NCBI RefSeq assembly: GCF_000022545.1
Contig: NC_012883.1
Location: 434,001-498,000, forward strand
Direction of reading: 5' to 3'
Origin: Thermococcus sibiricus MM 739
Lineage (GTDB): Archaea; Methanobacteriota_B; Thermococci; Thermococcales; Thermococcaceae
Length of the DNA: 64,000 nucleotides
The translations under genes and the position numbers were made by a program. Under the pieces are notes generated by a model. It was not told the origin of the DNA and searched no databases. It saw nothing but the letters and a program-made list of their open reading frames with translations. Positions 1-7,790 of this stretch are shown one piece after another. Every line of letters begins with the position of its first letter. Within the stretch, counting starts at the first letter, position 1.

Positions 1-103
1 TTTGGCTGCGAGGGGTATATTGATCAAAGAGGGCCTTTATCAGGAGAGGGATTTCAAAAAATCTGGCAATTGGAAAAAGGTCGTCGAGAGTTTGGAAGCA
101 TAA
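1..103 (+). CDS. C-terminal end of an unidentified protein (5' truncated)
   Basis: An open frame enters from the left edge and runs 33 codons (frame starting at base 2) to TAA at 101-103. The tail is charged and ends in WKKVVESLEA. It lies 46 bases upstream of the TtuA-type gene on the same strand. Too little is present to assign a family; that it is a real gene end is inferred from the protein-like composition and the normal spacing to the next gene. Confidence 0.45.
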   Translation, partial: LAARGILIKEGLYQERDFKKSGNWKKVVESLEA

Positions 104-149
104 GGGTAAGATTTAAATTTTTTAGCCTTTTCTCATTTTTGGTGAGAGT

Positions 150-1058
150 ATGAAGTGCAGGTTCTGCGAGAACAGGGCATATATAAAGCTCCACTACCCA
201 AAAATGTATCTATGTTCCAATCACTTTATCGAATATTTCGAAAAAAAGGTCAAGAAAACGATTGATAAGTATAAACTTCTTAAAGCTAGTGAAAAAGTAC
301 TCGTAGTCATCAGTGGAGGGAAAGATTCTGCTGTAACAGCTTATGTCCTCAAAAAGCTTGGCTATGATGTAGAATGTCTGCATATAAATTTGGGTATTGG
401 GGGATACTCAGAAAAGAGTGAAGAGTATGCAAAAAAGCAGTGTGAGTTAATGGGGGTTCCCCTTTATGTAGTTAGAGTTAGAGAGCTTTTAGGAGCTGGT
501 ATTGGGGAAGTAAGAACTAGAAGACCTGCTTGCTCTTATTGTGGCCTTACAAAGCGTTACATATTCAACAAATTTGCTTATGATAATGGATTTGGTGTTA
601 TTGCCACGGGACATAATTTGGATGATGAGGCCAGCTTTATCTTTTCTAACCTCATGAATTGGAATACAGAGTATCTGGCCAAGCAAGGCCCGGTTTTACC
701 AGGAGAAGGTACCTTTGTAAAGAAAATTAAACCGCTTTATGGACTCACAGAGAGAGAAGTAGTGGCATATGCTCTTGCAGTTGGTTTGGAGTACATTATC
801 AATGAATGCCCGCATGCGAGAGGAGCAACCACAATAGAATACAAAGAAATTTTAAATAAAATGGAAGAAAAGAGACCTGGAACGAAAATAAATTTTGTCA
901 AAGGTTACTTGAGGAAAAAACACTTATTTGAAGCCGAACTAGAAGAAATAGAACTTAAAAAGTGTAAAATTTGTGGAATGCCGTCTCAAGACGAAAAATG
1001 TTCATTCTGCAGATTCTGGGGCTTGAAAGAGCCCTTGGTCTTCAAAGTGAAAAGTTAA
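150..1058 (+). CDS. ttuA: TtuA/Ncs6-type tRNA 2-thiolation enzyme (adenylating PP-loop protein)
   Basis: Predicted to adenylate U54 (or the wobble uridine) of tRNA and exchange oxygen for sulfur delivered by a ubiquitin-like carrier. The 302-residue protein has an N-terminal zinc finger (C3, C6, C22, H25), the ATP-pyrophosphatase motif SGGKDS at 55-60, and C128/C131/C220, which match the three cysteines that hold the [4Fe-4S] cluster in Pyrococcus TtuA. A C-terminal CxxC pair of zinc ligands (CKICG, CSFC) completes the family architecture. The ATG follows GGTGAGAGT. In Thermococcales this family gives thermostable 2-thioribothymidine at position 54; whether this copy serves U54 or U34 cannot be told from sequence alone. 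Confidence 0.88.
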   Translation: MKCRFCENRAYIKLHYPKMYLCSNHFIEYFEKKVKKTIDKYKLLKASEKVLVVISGGKDSAVTAYVLKKLGYDVECLHINLGIGGYSEKSEEYAKKQCELMGVPLYVVRVRELLGAGIGEVRTRRPACSYCGLTKRYIFNKFAYDNGFGVIATGHNLDDEASFIFSNLMNWNTEYLAKQGPVLPGEGTFVKKIKPLYGLTEREVVAYALAVGLEYIINECPHARGATTIEYKEILNKMEEKRPGTKINFVKGYLRKKHLFEAELEEIELKKCKICGMPSQDEKCSFCRFWGLKEPLVFKVKS

Positions 1059-1069
1059 AAGAGAGAAAA

Positions 1070-3049
1070 TCAGAGTTCCTTGAATTTTATTTTAAATTTT
1101 ATTTCCTTTTCAATGGGAAAGAGCAAGGTATAACTTACCCCTTGCTGTATAAAGTCCCATCCTGCTTCACTTTGGCTTAGAGTTTTTATCGGGAACTTCC
1201 AGATCTTTGCCTGTTTGTCAGTTTCAATCTTCACCCTTCCAAGTCCGTATGGATCATTTACCTCAAATTCCTTTTCATCAAATTCTCCTGGAGTTTCCAT
1301 GACACTGTGCACCGCTAGGTTCAGCTCGACTCCAAAGAGAATCTTAAAGGGCTTTTCAAGTGAGACCCTGTAATGGGCTACAAAGCCTTCTTCATTTAAT
1401 TCTATCTCCTTTTCAACTGTAGCAGGTATTTTTTCTTTTGCATAAATTCCTCCATTGCGCCATAGTTTGACTTTGTTACCCCTTAATATATATTCGTAAG
1501 GCTGATTAACAAAATCCCCGAATTCGTGATATTTTACGAGTCTGTAGTTATCGAGTGTTTCTTCCGGTTTAATGAAGTGATCTTGGAGGATTGCTCTTAA
1601 CTGCCAATCATAAGCCAGTTCCCTCTTAATTTCCTCAGGGATTGCTTTTCCAAGCTCGTGTATGCTTGCAACCCCATCCTTGTTTTCTTCTTCTGGAACA
1701 GCTGCCTCAGGAACTTCATGGTAGTGTTCCCATCTCCTTGGAAGCACATCGTTGTAGTTGACAGCCTTTCTCTTTGAGCTAAGCTCGAAAATGCTTCCAC
1801 CGTAGTGGGGTTTTAGGGTAGCTATAAAGTTGTCATTCTCTAACATTATCTCTTTTCTTCCATCAAAATCTATATCTAGGACTTTATTTTCTGGGTTCAA
1901 GTAGCTTTGTGCTTTTATGATATTTTCCCATACGGTTCTCCTTAGGTGGGGAAGGTAAACTCCTCCAAAGACACCATGCCAGTAAGCGTCATTACACTGG
2001 GCCTTGAGAATGTAGTGTCTTGCCTCCGGGTTTTCTCTCACAGCTTTGCTGATCATGAGCATTCTTTTGTGCATGAAGTTGCTCTCGGGATATTTAAAAA
2101 AGAAGTTTTTCCAAATGCCACCTCTTACAAAGACACGGTATTTCTCAAACTTGCCTTCCTTTTTCAGCTGTTCCGCAAATTCTACAAAGAGTTTTGCCTG
2201 TTTGGCCGGTAAGCTCCATTCGCTCATCTCAAAGTAAGAAGCAATTGGAAGATACACTAAGCCTCTTGGTGTGAATTTCCCTAGGTATTCTGTGTAGGTC
2301 ATCAGGTTAATTTTCTCATTGCTTGTAATTTCATCAAAGAACTTTCTAAGCCATCCTTTCTCGTATACCCATTCGTGAGTTCCAGGCCATACTCCAAATT
2401 TCTCACCATCGTCGTGGAAAACAGCAACTTTAGAGGGGTTGTTATCTACGAGGCCTTCTAAATATTCGATAACCTTTTCCACCGGCCGGAAGGGGATTAG
2501 GTACCTTAGCTTTTCATCAATAGGAAATACTGTTACAATCTCTCCGCCATCTTCGGTGTAATACGGCCAGAAGAGCTCCTCTTTGCTCAACCCGGCGCTC
2601 ATGAAATGATAATCATCAACAACCACATATTCAATTCCTAATTCTTTAAGGGATTTTACAAGTTCTGGTTGCCATACTCTTTCGGTGAGCCATACGCCCT
2701 TGGCTTCGAATCCTAACTTTCTTGCATATTCTTTAAGCATTTCTATTTGTGCTATTCTATCTTCCTTAGGGATGGCTGCTAGAACAGGTTCGTAAAATCC
2801 TGCGACTACTATTTCAAGCTGACCATTTTTTACAAGAGACTTTAAAAGATCAATATAATCGGGTTTATTTTCTTCAATCCACTCCAAAAGAGGGCCACTA
2901 AAGTGGGCATTTACTTTCATCATTGGGAATTCTTCAAGAATCTCCATGAATGGTCGATATGAATTGTTATAAGCCTCTTCAAAAACCCAGCCAAAGTTTC
3001 CAAGAGGTTGATGGTTGTGAATGCCAAATATGAAGTTGATTTTTTTCAT
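1070..3049 (-). CDS. GH57 4-alpha-glucanotransferase
   Basis: Cytosolic disproportionating enzyme that transfers maltooligosaccharide chains and can make large cyclic glucans; part of maltodextrin use. The 659-residue protein has the GH57 start (GIHNHQP), catalytic nucleophile E123 in LTERVW and acid/base D214 in FHDDGEKFG, the same positions as in the T. litoralis enzyme, whose length is also 659. The C-terminal half is the beta-sandwich domain of the family. ATG is preceded by GGAGGTG. A TGM lies across the predicted transcription start, implying TrmBL1 repression when maltodextrin is absent. It converges on ttuA with only 11 bases between stops. Confidence 0.94.
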   Translation of the reverse strand: MKKINFIFGIHNHQPLGNFGWVFEEAYNNSYRPFMEILEEFPMMKVNAHFSGPLLEWIEENKPDYIDLLKSLVKNGQLEIVVAGFYEPVLAAIPKEDRIAQIEMLKEYARKLGFEAKGVWLTERVWQPELVKSLKELGIEYVVVDDYHFMSAGLSKEELFWPYYTEDGGEIVTVFPIDEKLRYLIPFRPVEKVIEYLEGLVDNNPSKVAVFHDDGEKFGVWPGTHEWVYEKGWLRKFFDEITSNEKINLMTYTEYLGKFTPRGLVYLPIASYFEMSEWSLPAKQAKLFVEFAEQLKKEGKFEKYRVFVRGGIWKNFFFKYPESNFMHKRMLMISKAVRENPEARHYILKAQCNDAYWHGVFGGVYLPHLRRTVWENIIKAQSYLNPENKVLDIDFDGRKEIMLENDNFIATLKPHYGGSIFELSSKRKAVNYNDVLPRRWEHYHEVPEAAVPEEENKDGVASIHELGKAIPEEIKRELAYDWQLRAILQDHFIKPEETLDNYRLVKYHEFGDFVNQPYEYILRGNKVKLWRNGGIYAKEKIPATVEKEIELNEEGFVAHYRVSLEKPFKILFGVELNLAVHSVMETPGEFDEKEFEVNDPYGLGRVKIETDKQAKIWKFPIKTLSQSEAGWDFIQQGVSYTLLFPIEKEIKFKIKFKEL

Positions 3050-3069
3050 TTTTACACCTCCATGAGCAT

Positions 3070-3106
3070 TATCACTAAGAGTGATAGTAGTGAGGAGTAT
3101 ATAAAT
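3070..3106 (-). promoter_or_regulatory. TATA box and Thermococcales glycolytic motif (TGM) of the glucanotransferase gene
   Basis: On the minus strand a TATA-like element (3098-3106) is followed by TATCAC-N5-GTGATA at 3070-3086, an exact match to the TGM bound by TrmBL1/Tgr. The start site predicted 26 bases after the TATA centre falls near 3076, inside the TGM. A TGM downstream of TATA is the arrangement of repressed glycolytic genes; upstream placement is used for activation. Confidence 0.88.
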
Positions 3107-3192
3107 ATTTTATGCATGGTACGTATATCAACTAGTAGTGAAAATATCACCGAGATTTCGTAAGAATCGAGTTAGATGAAGTCTCTTCCTGT

Positions 3193-3813
3193 TTAGAAGA
3201 AGATCTTTCTGAAAACGTATATTATAATAGCTACGGCCAATTGATTAGAGAAATTATCATCGGGGGGTAACTCATAGAATTCTGCCAACATCCCGGCTAA
3301 GGCCCCGATGAGGGCATGTGGTAAATCTATCAGCACGAGAAGTATTAGAAAGGCTGTTAGAAAATATGCCAAGCTGCCCTCAATACTTTTACCGTTTTTA
3401 AATCGATGCTTTCCAAAAGGTTTTCCTATTATCGCAGCTATAGCATCACCTAAAGTTGCAACGGTTATGGCACCTATTGCAATGTCTTTTGGGAAGAAGC
3501 TTATTATTATTAAAGCTCCGATTGTGAAGTATATGTGGGATCCGATAGAATACTTTTCATGTTCCCTAGATATGGCTTCAAGTTCTCGTTCGACAAGGGC
3601 AATTACATCTTCTCTTACATAAAGACCGAGTTTTTGTTTTAATTTATCTCTCAATTCTTCAACTATTCTAAAAGGTTCTAGTATTATAAAAACAATTAGC
3701 GCTGTTGCAACGAATCCTATTGTTACCTTTTGGCCAAAGAGAAGGTAAAGTAGTGGGACAGTCAATCCTGTTAAGTGCAGTGCTTTTCTCTTAACCTCGC
3801 TTTTTATGCTCAT
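3193..3813 (-). CDS. Dolichol kinase / phosphatidate cytidylyltransferase-like membrane protein
   Basis: A 206-residue polytopic membrane protein. Around residues 115-150 it shows TLGDAIAAIIGKPFGKHRF followed by KSIEGSLA, the signature of the Sec59/Dgk1 CTP-dependent lipid-kinase family. By family it would phosphorylate dolichol or a related isoprenoid alcohol, supplying the lipid carrier for N-glycosylation; the true substrate is not shown. It overlaps the end of the HAD phosphatase gene by 23 bases, so the two are translated from one message. A phosphatase and a lipid kinase in one operon may act on the same lipid or salvage route, which is inference. Confidence 0.72.
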   Translation of the reverse strand: MSIKSEVKRKALHLTGLTVPLLYLLFGQKVTIGFVATALIVFIILEPFRIVEELRDKLKQKLGLYVREDVIALVERELEAISREHEKYSIGSHIYFTIGALIIISFFPKDIAIGAITVATLGDAIAAIIGKPFGKHRFKNGKSIEGSLAYFLTAFLILLVLIDLPHALIGALAGMLAEFYELPPDDNFSNQLAVAIIIYVFRKIFF

Positions 3814-4483
3814 GCTTTATCACCTCTAAGGCCTCTTTAAGGTCTTTTACTATGTAATCGGCGTGTTTTGGCATGAGAGATTTGAAATAGCCCCTCCTGA
3901 CTAGGATTGTTGTTGCACCTATTTCTTTTCCACCTCTCATATCGGTGTCGTCTCTATCTCCGACTACGTAAATTTCCCTCTCTTTTGGGAACATTCTTTT
4001 CGCCAGCATAAAGTTATAGGGCTCAAGTTTACTGTAACCGGTTTCTCCACTTATTATAAGGGAATCAAAGTAATTTTTCAGGTTTAGGTGTTCGAGTTTT
4101 TTCCTTTGCCACTCAGAGGAGGAATCGGTTATTAGCACTATTTTTGCTCCAATCTCTTTTAATCCCTTTAAAAAGTCAATTGCATCGGGATATACTCTTA
4201 AGTTTGAAAAGAATGTCGTGTCAACTAATTCGAACATCTCTTTCAGATCTTTTTCTGATGTGCTTTTATACACCCTTTCCATAAAGTTTCCCACGAGTTC
4301 ATCCAAATTAAGTAAGTGAAGCTCTCTTGATTGTTCTAACTCTTTATACCGCTGTGTGAGGATATAAAGCAAAGCCTTGAATTTTCCTTTTCTGATTAAA
4401 TGGGGCAGAAGACGAAGAACACTCCATCTAGCGGCCTCCCATGTGTTGCATAAGGTATCGTCTAAATCCACAAGTACAAGCAT
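3791..4483 (-). CDS. HAD-family phosphatase
   Basis: A 230-residue haloacid-dehalogenase-fold hydrolase. Motif I is DLDDT at 6-10, motif II is ITDSS, the lysine of motif III is in SKLEPYNF, and motif IV is VGDRDDTD. The helical cap follows motif I, as in the phosphoglycolate phosphatase / 5'-nucleotidase-like class. Substrate unknown. A TATA-like element at about 4505-4512 places the transcript start at the ATG, so the mRNA is probably leaderless. First gene of the two-gene unit with the dolichol-kinase-like gene. Confidence 0.8.
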   Translation of the reverse strand: MLVLVDLDDTLCNTWEAARWSVLRLLPHLIRKGKFKALLYILTQRYKELEQSRELHLLNLDELVGNFMERVYKSTSEKDLKEMFELVDTTFFSNLRVYPDAIDFLKGLKEIGAKIVLITDSSSEWQRKKLEHLNLKNYFDSLIISGETGYSKLEPYNFMLAKRMFPKEREIYVVGDRDDTDMRGGKEIGATTILVRRGYFKSLMPKHADYIVKDLKEALEVIKHEHKKRG

Positions 4484-4504
4484 GTACTGAGTGTCTGTTT
4501 GGGT

Positions 4505-4533
4505 ATTAATAACTTTAACGTTAAAGCTTTAAA
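4505..4533. promoter_or_regulatory. Divergent promoter region with palindrome
   Basis: The 79 bases between the HAD gene (minus) and the DUF131-like gene (plus) hold a TATA-like element for each direction (about 4505-4512 and 4525-4533). The perfect 14-base palindrome CTTTAACGTTAAAG (4513-4526) lies between and partly over them. It could be a shared operator or a by-product of AT-rich promoter sequence. Confidence 0.45.
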
Positions 4534-4562
4534 ACCTAGGATGTAGTTTTTCATGAGGAGCC

Positions 4563-4808
4563 ATGAAGGGCGAATTGCTAGTATTCATGGGAATGGGTTT
4601 GATATTTATTGGTTTCATGTTGATCTTCTTGGGAACTTTAATGAGTGCATCAAGTGGGGAAACCAATGTAGAAAGTGGAGGGGTTATAATGATAGGCCCC
4701 ATTCCAATAGTTTTTGGAACAAACAGAGGTGTCACTTTAGCAATGATATTAGCAGTTCTTTTAATGGTTCTTTGGATAGTTGGTGCTTTGATCAGCAGGA
4801 GGGTGTGA
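4563..4808 (+). CDS. TIGR00304/DUF131-type small membrane protein
   Basis: An 81-residue protein with two hydrophobic segments (about 5-28 and 57-77). The loop between them contains GGVIMIGPIPIVFG, the hallmark of the archaeal TIGR00304 family of unknown function. The ATG is preceded by GAGGAGCC. Its stop lies one base before the antiporter start, so the two genes are almost certainly cotranscribed; a regulatory or accessory role for the transporter is possible but not shown. Confidence 0.75.
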   Translation: MKGELLVFMGMGLIFIGFMLIFLGTLMSASSGETNVESGGVIMIGPIPIVFGTNRGVTLAMILAVLLMVLWIVGALISRRV

Positions 4809-4809
4809 A

Positions 4810-5988
4810 TTGGAGTACATTCTCGACCTTTCTATACTTCTCGTCCTTGCAAAGAGCCTGGAATGGCTTTTTGAGAAGAAGGAGATCCATCCGATAATTG
4901 CACATATACTTACTGGTATGATACTTGGGCCGTTTTTTCTTAATGTAGTGGTTCCTTCAGAGCCTTTAAAGGTTCTCTCCGAATTTGGTCTTTTGATGAT
5001 GATGCTCTATATGGGACTTACGAGTAACTTTTCGTCCATAGCTTCCAATAAAAGCAAGGCAATTTTGGTAGCTGCTTTGGGCGTAATATTTTCCTTCATT
5101 CTTGGTTTTTTGACAGTTTATGCCTTCGGCAAAGGATTAGCAGCAGCAATTTTTGTTGGCGTGACTCTTGGAAATACTGCAATTGAAGTCACTAGTGGCG
5201 TGCTTCTAAAGGCTAGGATTCGGAAAGAACTCTCTTCAATATTAATGGGCGCTGCATTTGCAGATGATATCATGGCAGTTTATTTAATTGGTATAATAAC
5301 TGCTATGACGAAGGGAGAGCTAGCATTCTCTCCCCTTGTTGTACTAACAATTAAGATCGTCCTTTTCATAACAGCGGTGCTCCTTGTCTCTGAGTATATC
5401 TTTAAACGCTCCTCACGCTTTTATAGTATTTTGAGGAACTTAAACATCTTCTTCACATTCACGATAGTCTTGACATTCTTCTTGGCCATGATTGCGGAAA
5501 GGGTAGGTCTTCATCAGATAATTGGAGCCTACCTTGCAGGTTTGACAATTAGCAGATTGAGAGAGAGAAGAGACCCCCTTGTAATTAGTAAAATAAAACT
5601 CAACGAACTTATAGGGGATTTGCAAGTAGTTTTAACAGAATTTTTCATTCCTTTGTTCTTTATATATGTAGGTTTGATGTTTAACCCCTCTTTAAATGAA
5701 CTTAGCATTGTGTTGATAGGCCTTCTCTATTTGGCAGCAGTTATAGGGAAGTTTTTGGGCTGTGGGTTGGGGATGAAACTCTTTAAATTCGATTGGAAGT
5801 CAGCAGCACTAGTAGGCATTGGAATGGGGGGAAGAGGTAGCTTAGAGCTTGCTATCCTAAAATTTGGCATTGAGGAAGGGTTAATAGATCAAAGTCTCTT
5901 TGCAGCAGTGGTAATAGTTTCAATGTTAACAGCCGTGACAACACCACAATTCTTTAGGCTTTATTTGAGACACCTTCGAGAGGAATAA
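4810..5988 (+). CDS. Monovalent cation:proton antiporter (CPA2/KefB type)
   Basis: A 392-residue membrane protein with about 12 hydrophobic segments and conserved CPA features: GMILGPFFLN in an early helix, GVTLGNTAIEVTSG with AAFADDIMAVYLIG (acidic pair of the ion site), and GMGGRGSLELA near the end. It is predicted to exchange Na+ or K+ for H+ across the membrane. No TrkA-N or other cytosolic regulatory domain is attached. The start is taken as TTG at 4810 because GGAGGGTG ends just upstream and no ATG fits; it follows the DUF131-like gene by one base. Confidence 0.87.
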   Translation: MEYILDLSILLVLAKSLEWLFEKKEIHPIIAHILTGMILGPFFLNVVVPSEPLKVLSEFGLLMMMLYMGLTSNFSSIASNKSKAILVAALGVIFSFILGFLTVYAFGKGLAAAIFVGVTLGNTAIEVTSGVLLKARIRKELSSILMGAAFADDIMAVYLIGIITAMTKGELAFSPLVVLTIKIVLFITAVLLVSEYIFKRSSRFYSILRNLNIFFTFTIVLTFFLAMIAERVGLHQIIGAYLAGLTISRLRERRDPLVISKIKLNELIGDLQVVLTEFFIPLFFIYVGLMFNPSLNELSIVLIGLLYLAAVIGKFLGCGLGMKLFKFDWKSAALVGIGMGGRGSLELAILKFGIEEGLIDQSLFAAVVIVSMLTAVTTPQFFRLYLRHLREE

Positions 5989-6031
5989 CAAAAGCTTAAA
6001 TTAGATGTGAACAACTTTGGCTGGTGAGAGC

Positions 6032-7186
6032 ATGATACCAAATAAAGGGATAAGTGAAGAGGAGCTTTTTACTGAACTTGAGAAAAGGCTTAAAATCGAT
6101 CTAACGTTTGATTCTGGTAAAATCTTAGGTTCTATGTGTACTTATCCACACCCTCTAGCTCAGAAAATAATCCAAAAGTACATAGATAGGAACTTGGGGG
6201 ATCCAGGCTTGCATAGAGGGAGCAAAGAAATTGAGGAAGAAGCGGTCCAAATGTTGGGAGAGCTTTTGCACTTAAAAAGGGCTTATGGAAATATAGTAAG
6301 TGGAGGTACAGAAGCCAATGTTTTGGCCGTGAGGGCTTTTCGTAACGTCTCTAATGTTGAAAAACCGGAGTTAATCCTGCCAGAGAGTGCACATTTTTCT
6401 TTTTTAAAGGCGAGTGATTTGTTAAAAGTGAAATTGGTCTGGGCAGATCTTAATAGAGATTATTCTGTCAACGTAAAGGATGTAGAGAGTAAAATAACAG
6501 ATAATACCATTGGAATTGTTGGAATTGCTGGAACAACTGGTTTGGGGGTTGTGGATGATATTCCTGCTCTTTCGGATATTGCTGTTGATTATGGAATTCC
6601 CCTACATATTGATGCTGCCTTCGGTGGTTTTGTAATCCCTTTTGCGAAGGCATTGGGTTATGAATTACCGGATTTTGACTTCAAGCTCAAAGGTGTACAA
6701 AGCATTACTATAGATCCCCACAAGATGGGAATGGCCCCAATACCCGCTGGAGGGATAGTTTTCAGAAAGAAAAAGTATATGGATGCCATTAATGTTTTGG
6801 CACCTTATTTGGCTGGGGGAAAGATATTTCAAGCTACAATCACAGGAACAAGGCTTGGAGCTAATGCAATAGCTGTATGGGCCCTTTTTAAACACCTTGG
6901 CTTTGAAGGATATAAGAATGTGGTCAAAGAAGCTATGGAGAACGCCCTATGGTTTGCAGAACAGATAAAGAGGTTGGATAGAGTGTACCTGATAAGGGAG
7001 CCCATGCTGAACATAGTTTCCTTTGGTTCTAAAAGGCTCAAGAAGATTGAGGCAGAACTTAAAGCAAGAGGATGGGGAATAAGTGCTCACAGGGGGTATA
7101 TCAGGATAGTTATGATGCCACACGTGAAAAGAGAACATTTAATGAACTTTTTAAAAGATCTGAGAGAGATTTTAAGAAGAGTTTGA
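6032..7186 (+). CDS. mfnA: PLP-dependent decarboxylase MfnA (L-aspartate or L-tyrosine decarboxylase)
   Basis: A 384-residue group II decarboxylase. The PLP lysine is in the sequence SITIDPHKMG, with HIDAAFGGF holding the PLP aspartate and SGGTEAN near the cofactor phosphate. In non-methanogenic Thermococcales the homologue works as an aspartate decarboxylase making beta-alanine for coenzyme A (shown for T. kodakarensis), the likely role here since methanofuran is not made. ATG at 6032 is chosen because GGTGAG lies just upstream; a TTG five codons earlier is in frame but lacks such a site. Confidence 0.88.
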   Translation: MIPNKGISEEELFTELEKRLKIDLTFDSGKILGSMCTYPHPLAQKIIQKYIDRNLGDPGLHRGSKEIEEEAVQMLGELLHLKRAYGNIVSGGTEANVLAVRAFRNVSNVEKPELILPESAHFSFLKASDLLKVKLVWADLNRDYSVNVKDVESKITDNTIGIVGIAGTTGLGVVDDIPALSDIAVDYGIPLHIDAAFGGFVIPFAKALGYELPDFDFKLKGVQSITIDPHKMGMAPIPAGGIVFRKKKYMDAINVLAPYLAGGKIFQATITGTRLGANAIAVWALFKHLGFEGYKNVVKEAMENALWFAEQIKRLDRVYLIREPMLNIVSFGSKRLKKIEAELKARGWGISAHRGYIRIVMMPHVKREHLMNFLKDLREILRRV

Positions 7187-7304
7187 GATTTAATTTTGTA
7201 TTTTTGTTTTCTGAATCTTTCAAGAGTCCTTTTGGATAATTAACTATGGGAGATAAACCGCTACATTCATGTTTTATTGGCTTTGTTTAAAAATTAAAGG
7301 ATTT

Positions 7305-7469
7305 TTAAATCCAGCACTGGTGTTCCGGCTTGATATTACTGTAAAATCTTATAAATTTTCTATTTTCTTTTATTTCATAAAATCCTTCTGGTAGGTTTTG
7401 GAGCAACTTTTCTAAAACTTTGCCTCTCCTAACAATTTCGCCTGTAGATAAATTTATGACCTCGTACAT
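7305..7469 (-). CDS. Small protein of unknown function (54 aa)
   Basis: Starting at the ATG at 7467-7469, which follows a GAGGT ribosome binding site, the frame encodes 54 residues beginning MYEVINLSTGEIVRRG. The sequence reads like a compact beta-rich domain. A TATA-like element at about 7503-7511 gives a leader of about 10 bases. An upstream extension of the frame exists but lacks a ribosome site and would cover the promoter. No family recognised; judged real from promoter, ribosome site and protein-like composition. Confidence 0.55.
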   Translation of the reverse strand: MYEVINLSTGEIVRRGKVLEKLLQNLPEGFYEIKENRKFIRFYSNIKPEHQCWI

Positions 7470-7630
7470 TTTGATTACCTCACTATAAATATTCATCGGA
7501 GAAATATAAACTTTACTGAATATTTTTCGCTTATATCTGTTATTGACTGTAAATTTTTCCAAATTTAGATAACATAGTTCTAAATGCCACTATTAAGTGC
7601 CCTTTCAATTCTTTTAAAGTCTTATCTCTT

Positions 7631-7674
7631 TCTTTTGAAAGCCTCGTCCTTCAGGGCGGGGAGGAAGTCAGTTG
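7631..7674 (+). repeat. IS200/IS605-like right-end hairpin, copy A
   Basis: A 44-base element, 42/44 identical to copy B at 31825-31868 and related to the degenerate copy C at 51559-51600. It contains a GC-rich hairpin around CCTTCAGGG. In one frame it reads KASSFRAGRKS, which resembles the C-terminal tail of TnpB proteins, whose 3' coding end overlaps the element's right end and the omega-RNA scaffold. No tnpA or tnpB frame is nearby, so this is at most a solo remnant or a mobile hairpin. The IS family link is inferred from memory of such ends. Confidence 0.5.
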
Positions 7675-7741
7675 ATAGCAACTTCTGGTTTTTAAAGACT
7701 TCCAAATGCCAAGAAAAACCTTAAATTCAAAAACAAGAATT

Positions 7742-7777
7742 TTAAAAAGAGAAAACCAAAAAAACAACGCCTAAAAA
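7742..7777 (-). terminator. T-rich terminator of the thiamin operon
   Basis: Just past the thiDN stop, the minus strand has several successive T runs (5 to 7 T) between 7777 and 7742, the usual archaeal oligo-T termination signal. Confidence 0.6.
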
Positions 7778-7790
7778 CGAGTACCGAGAA

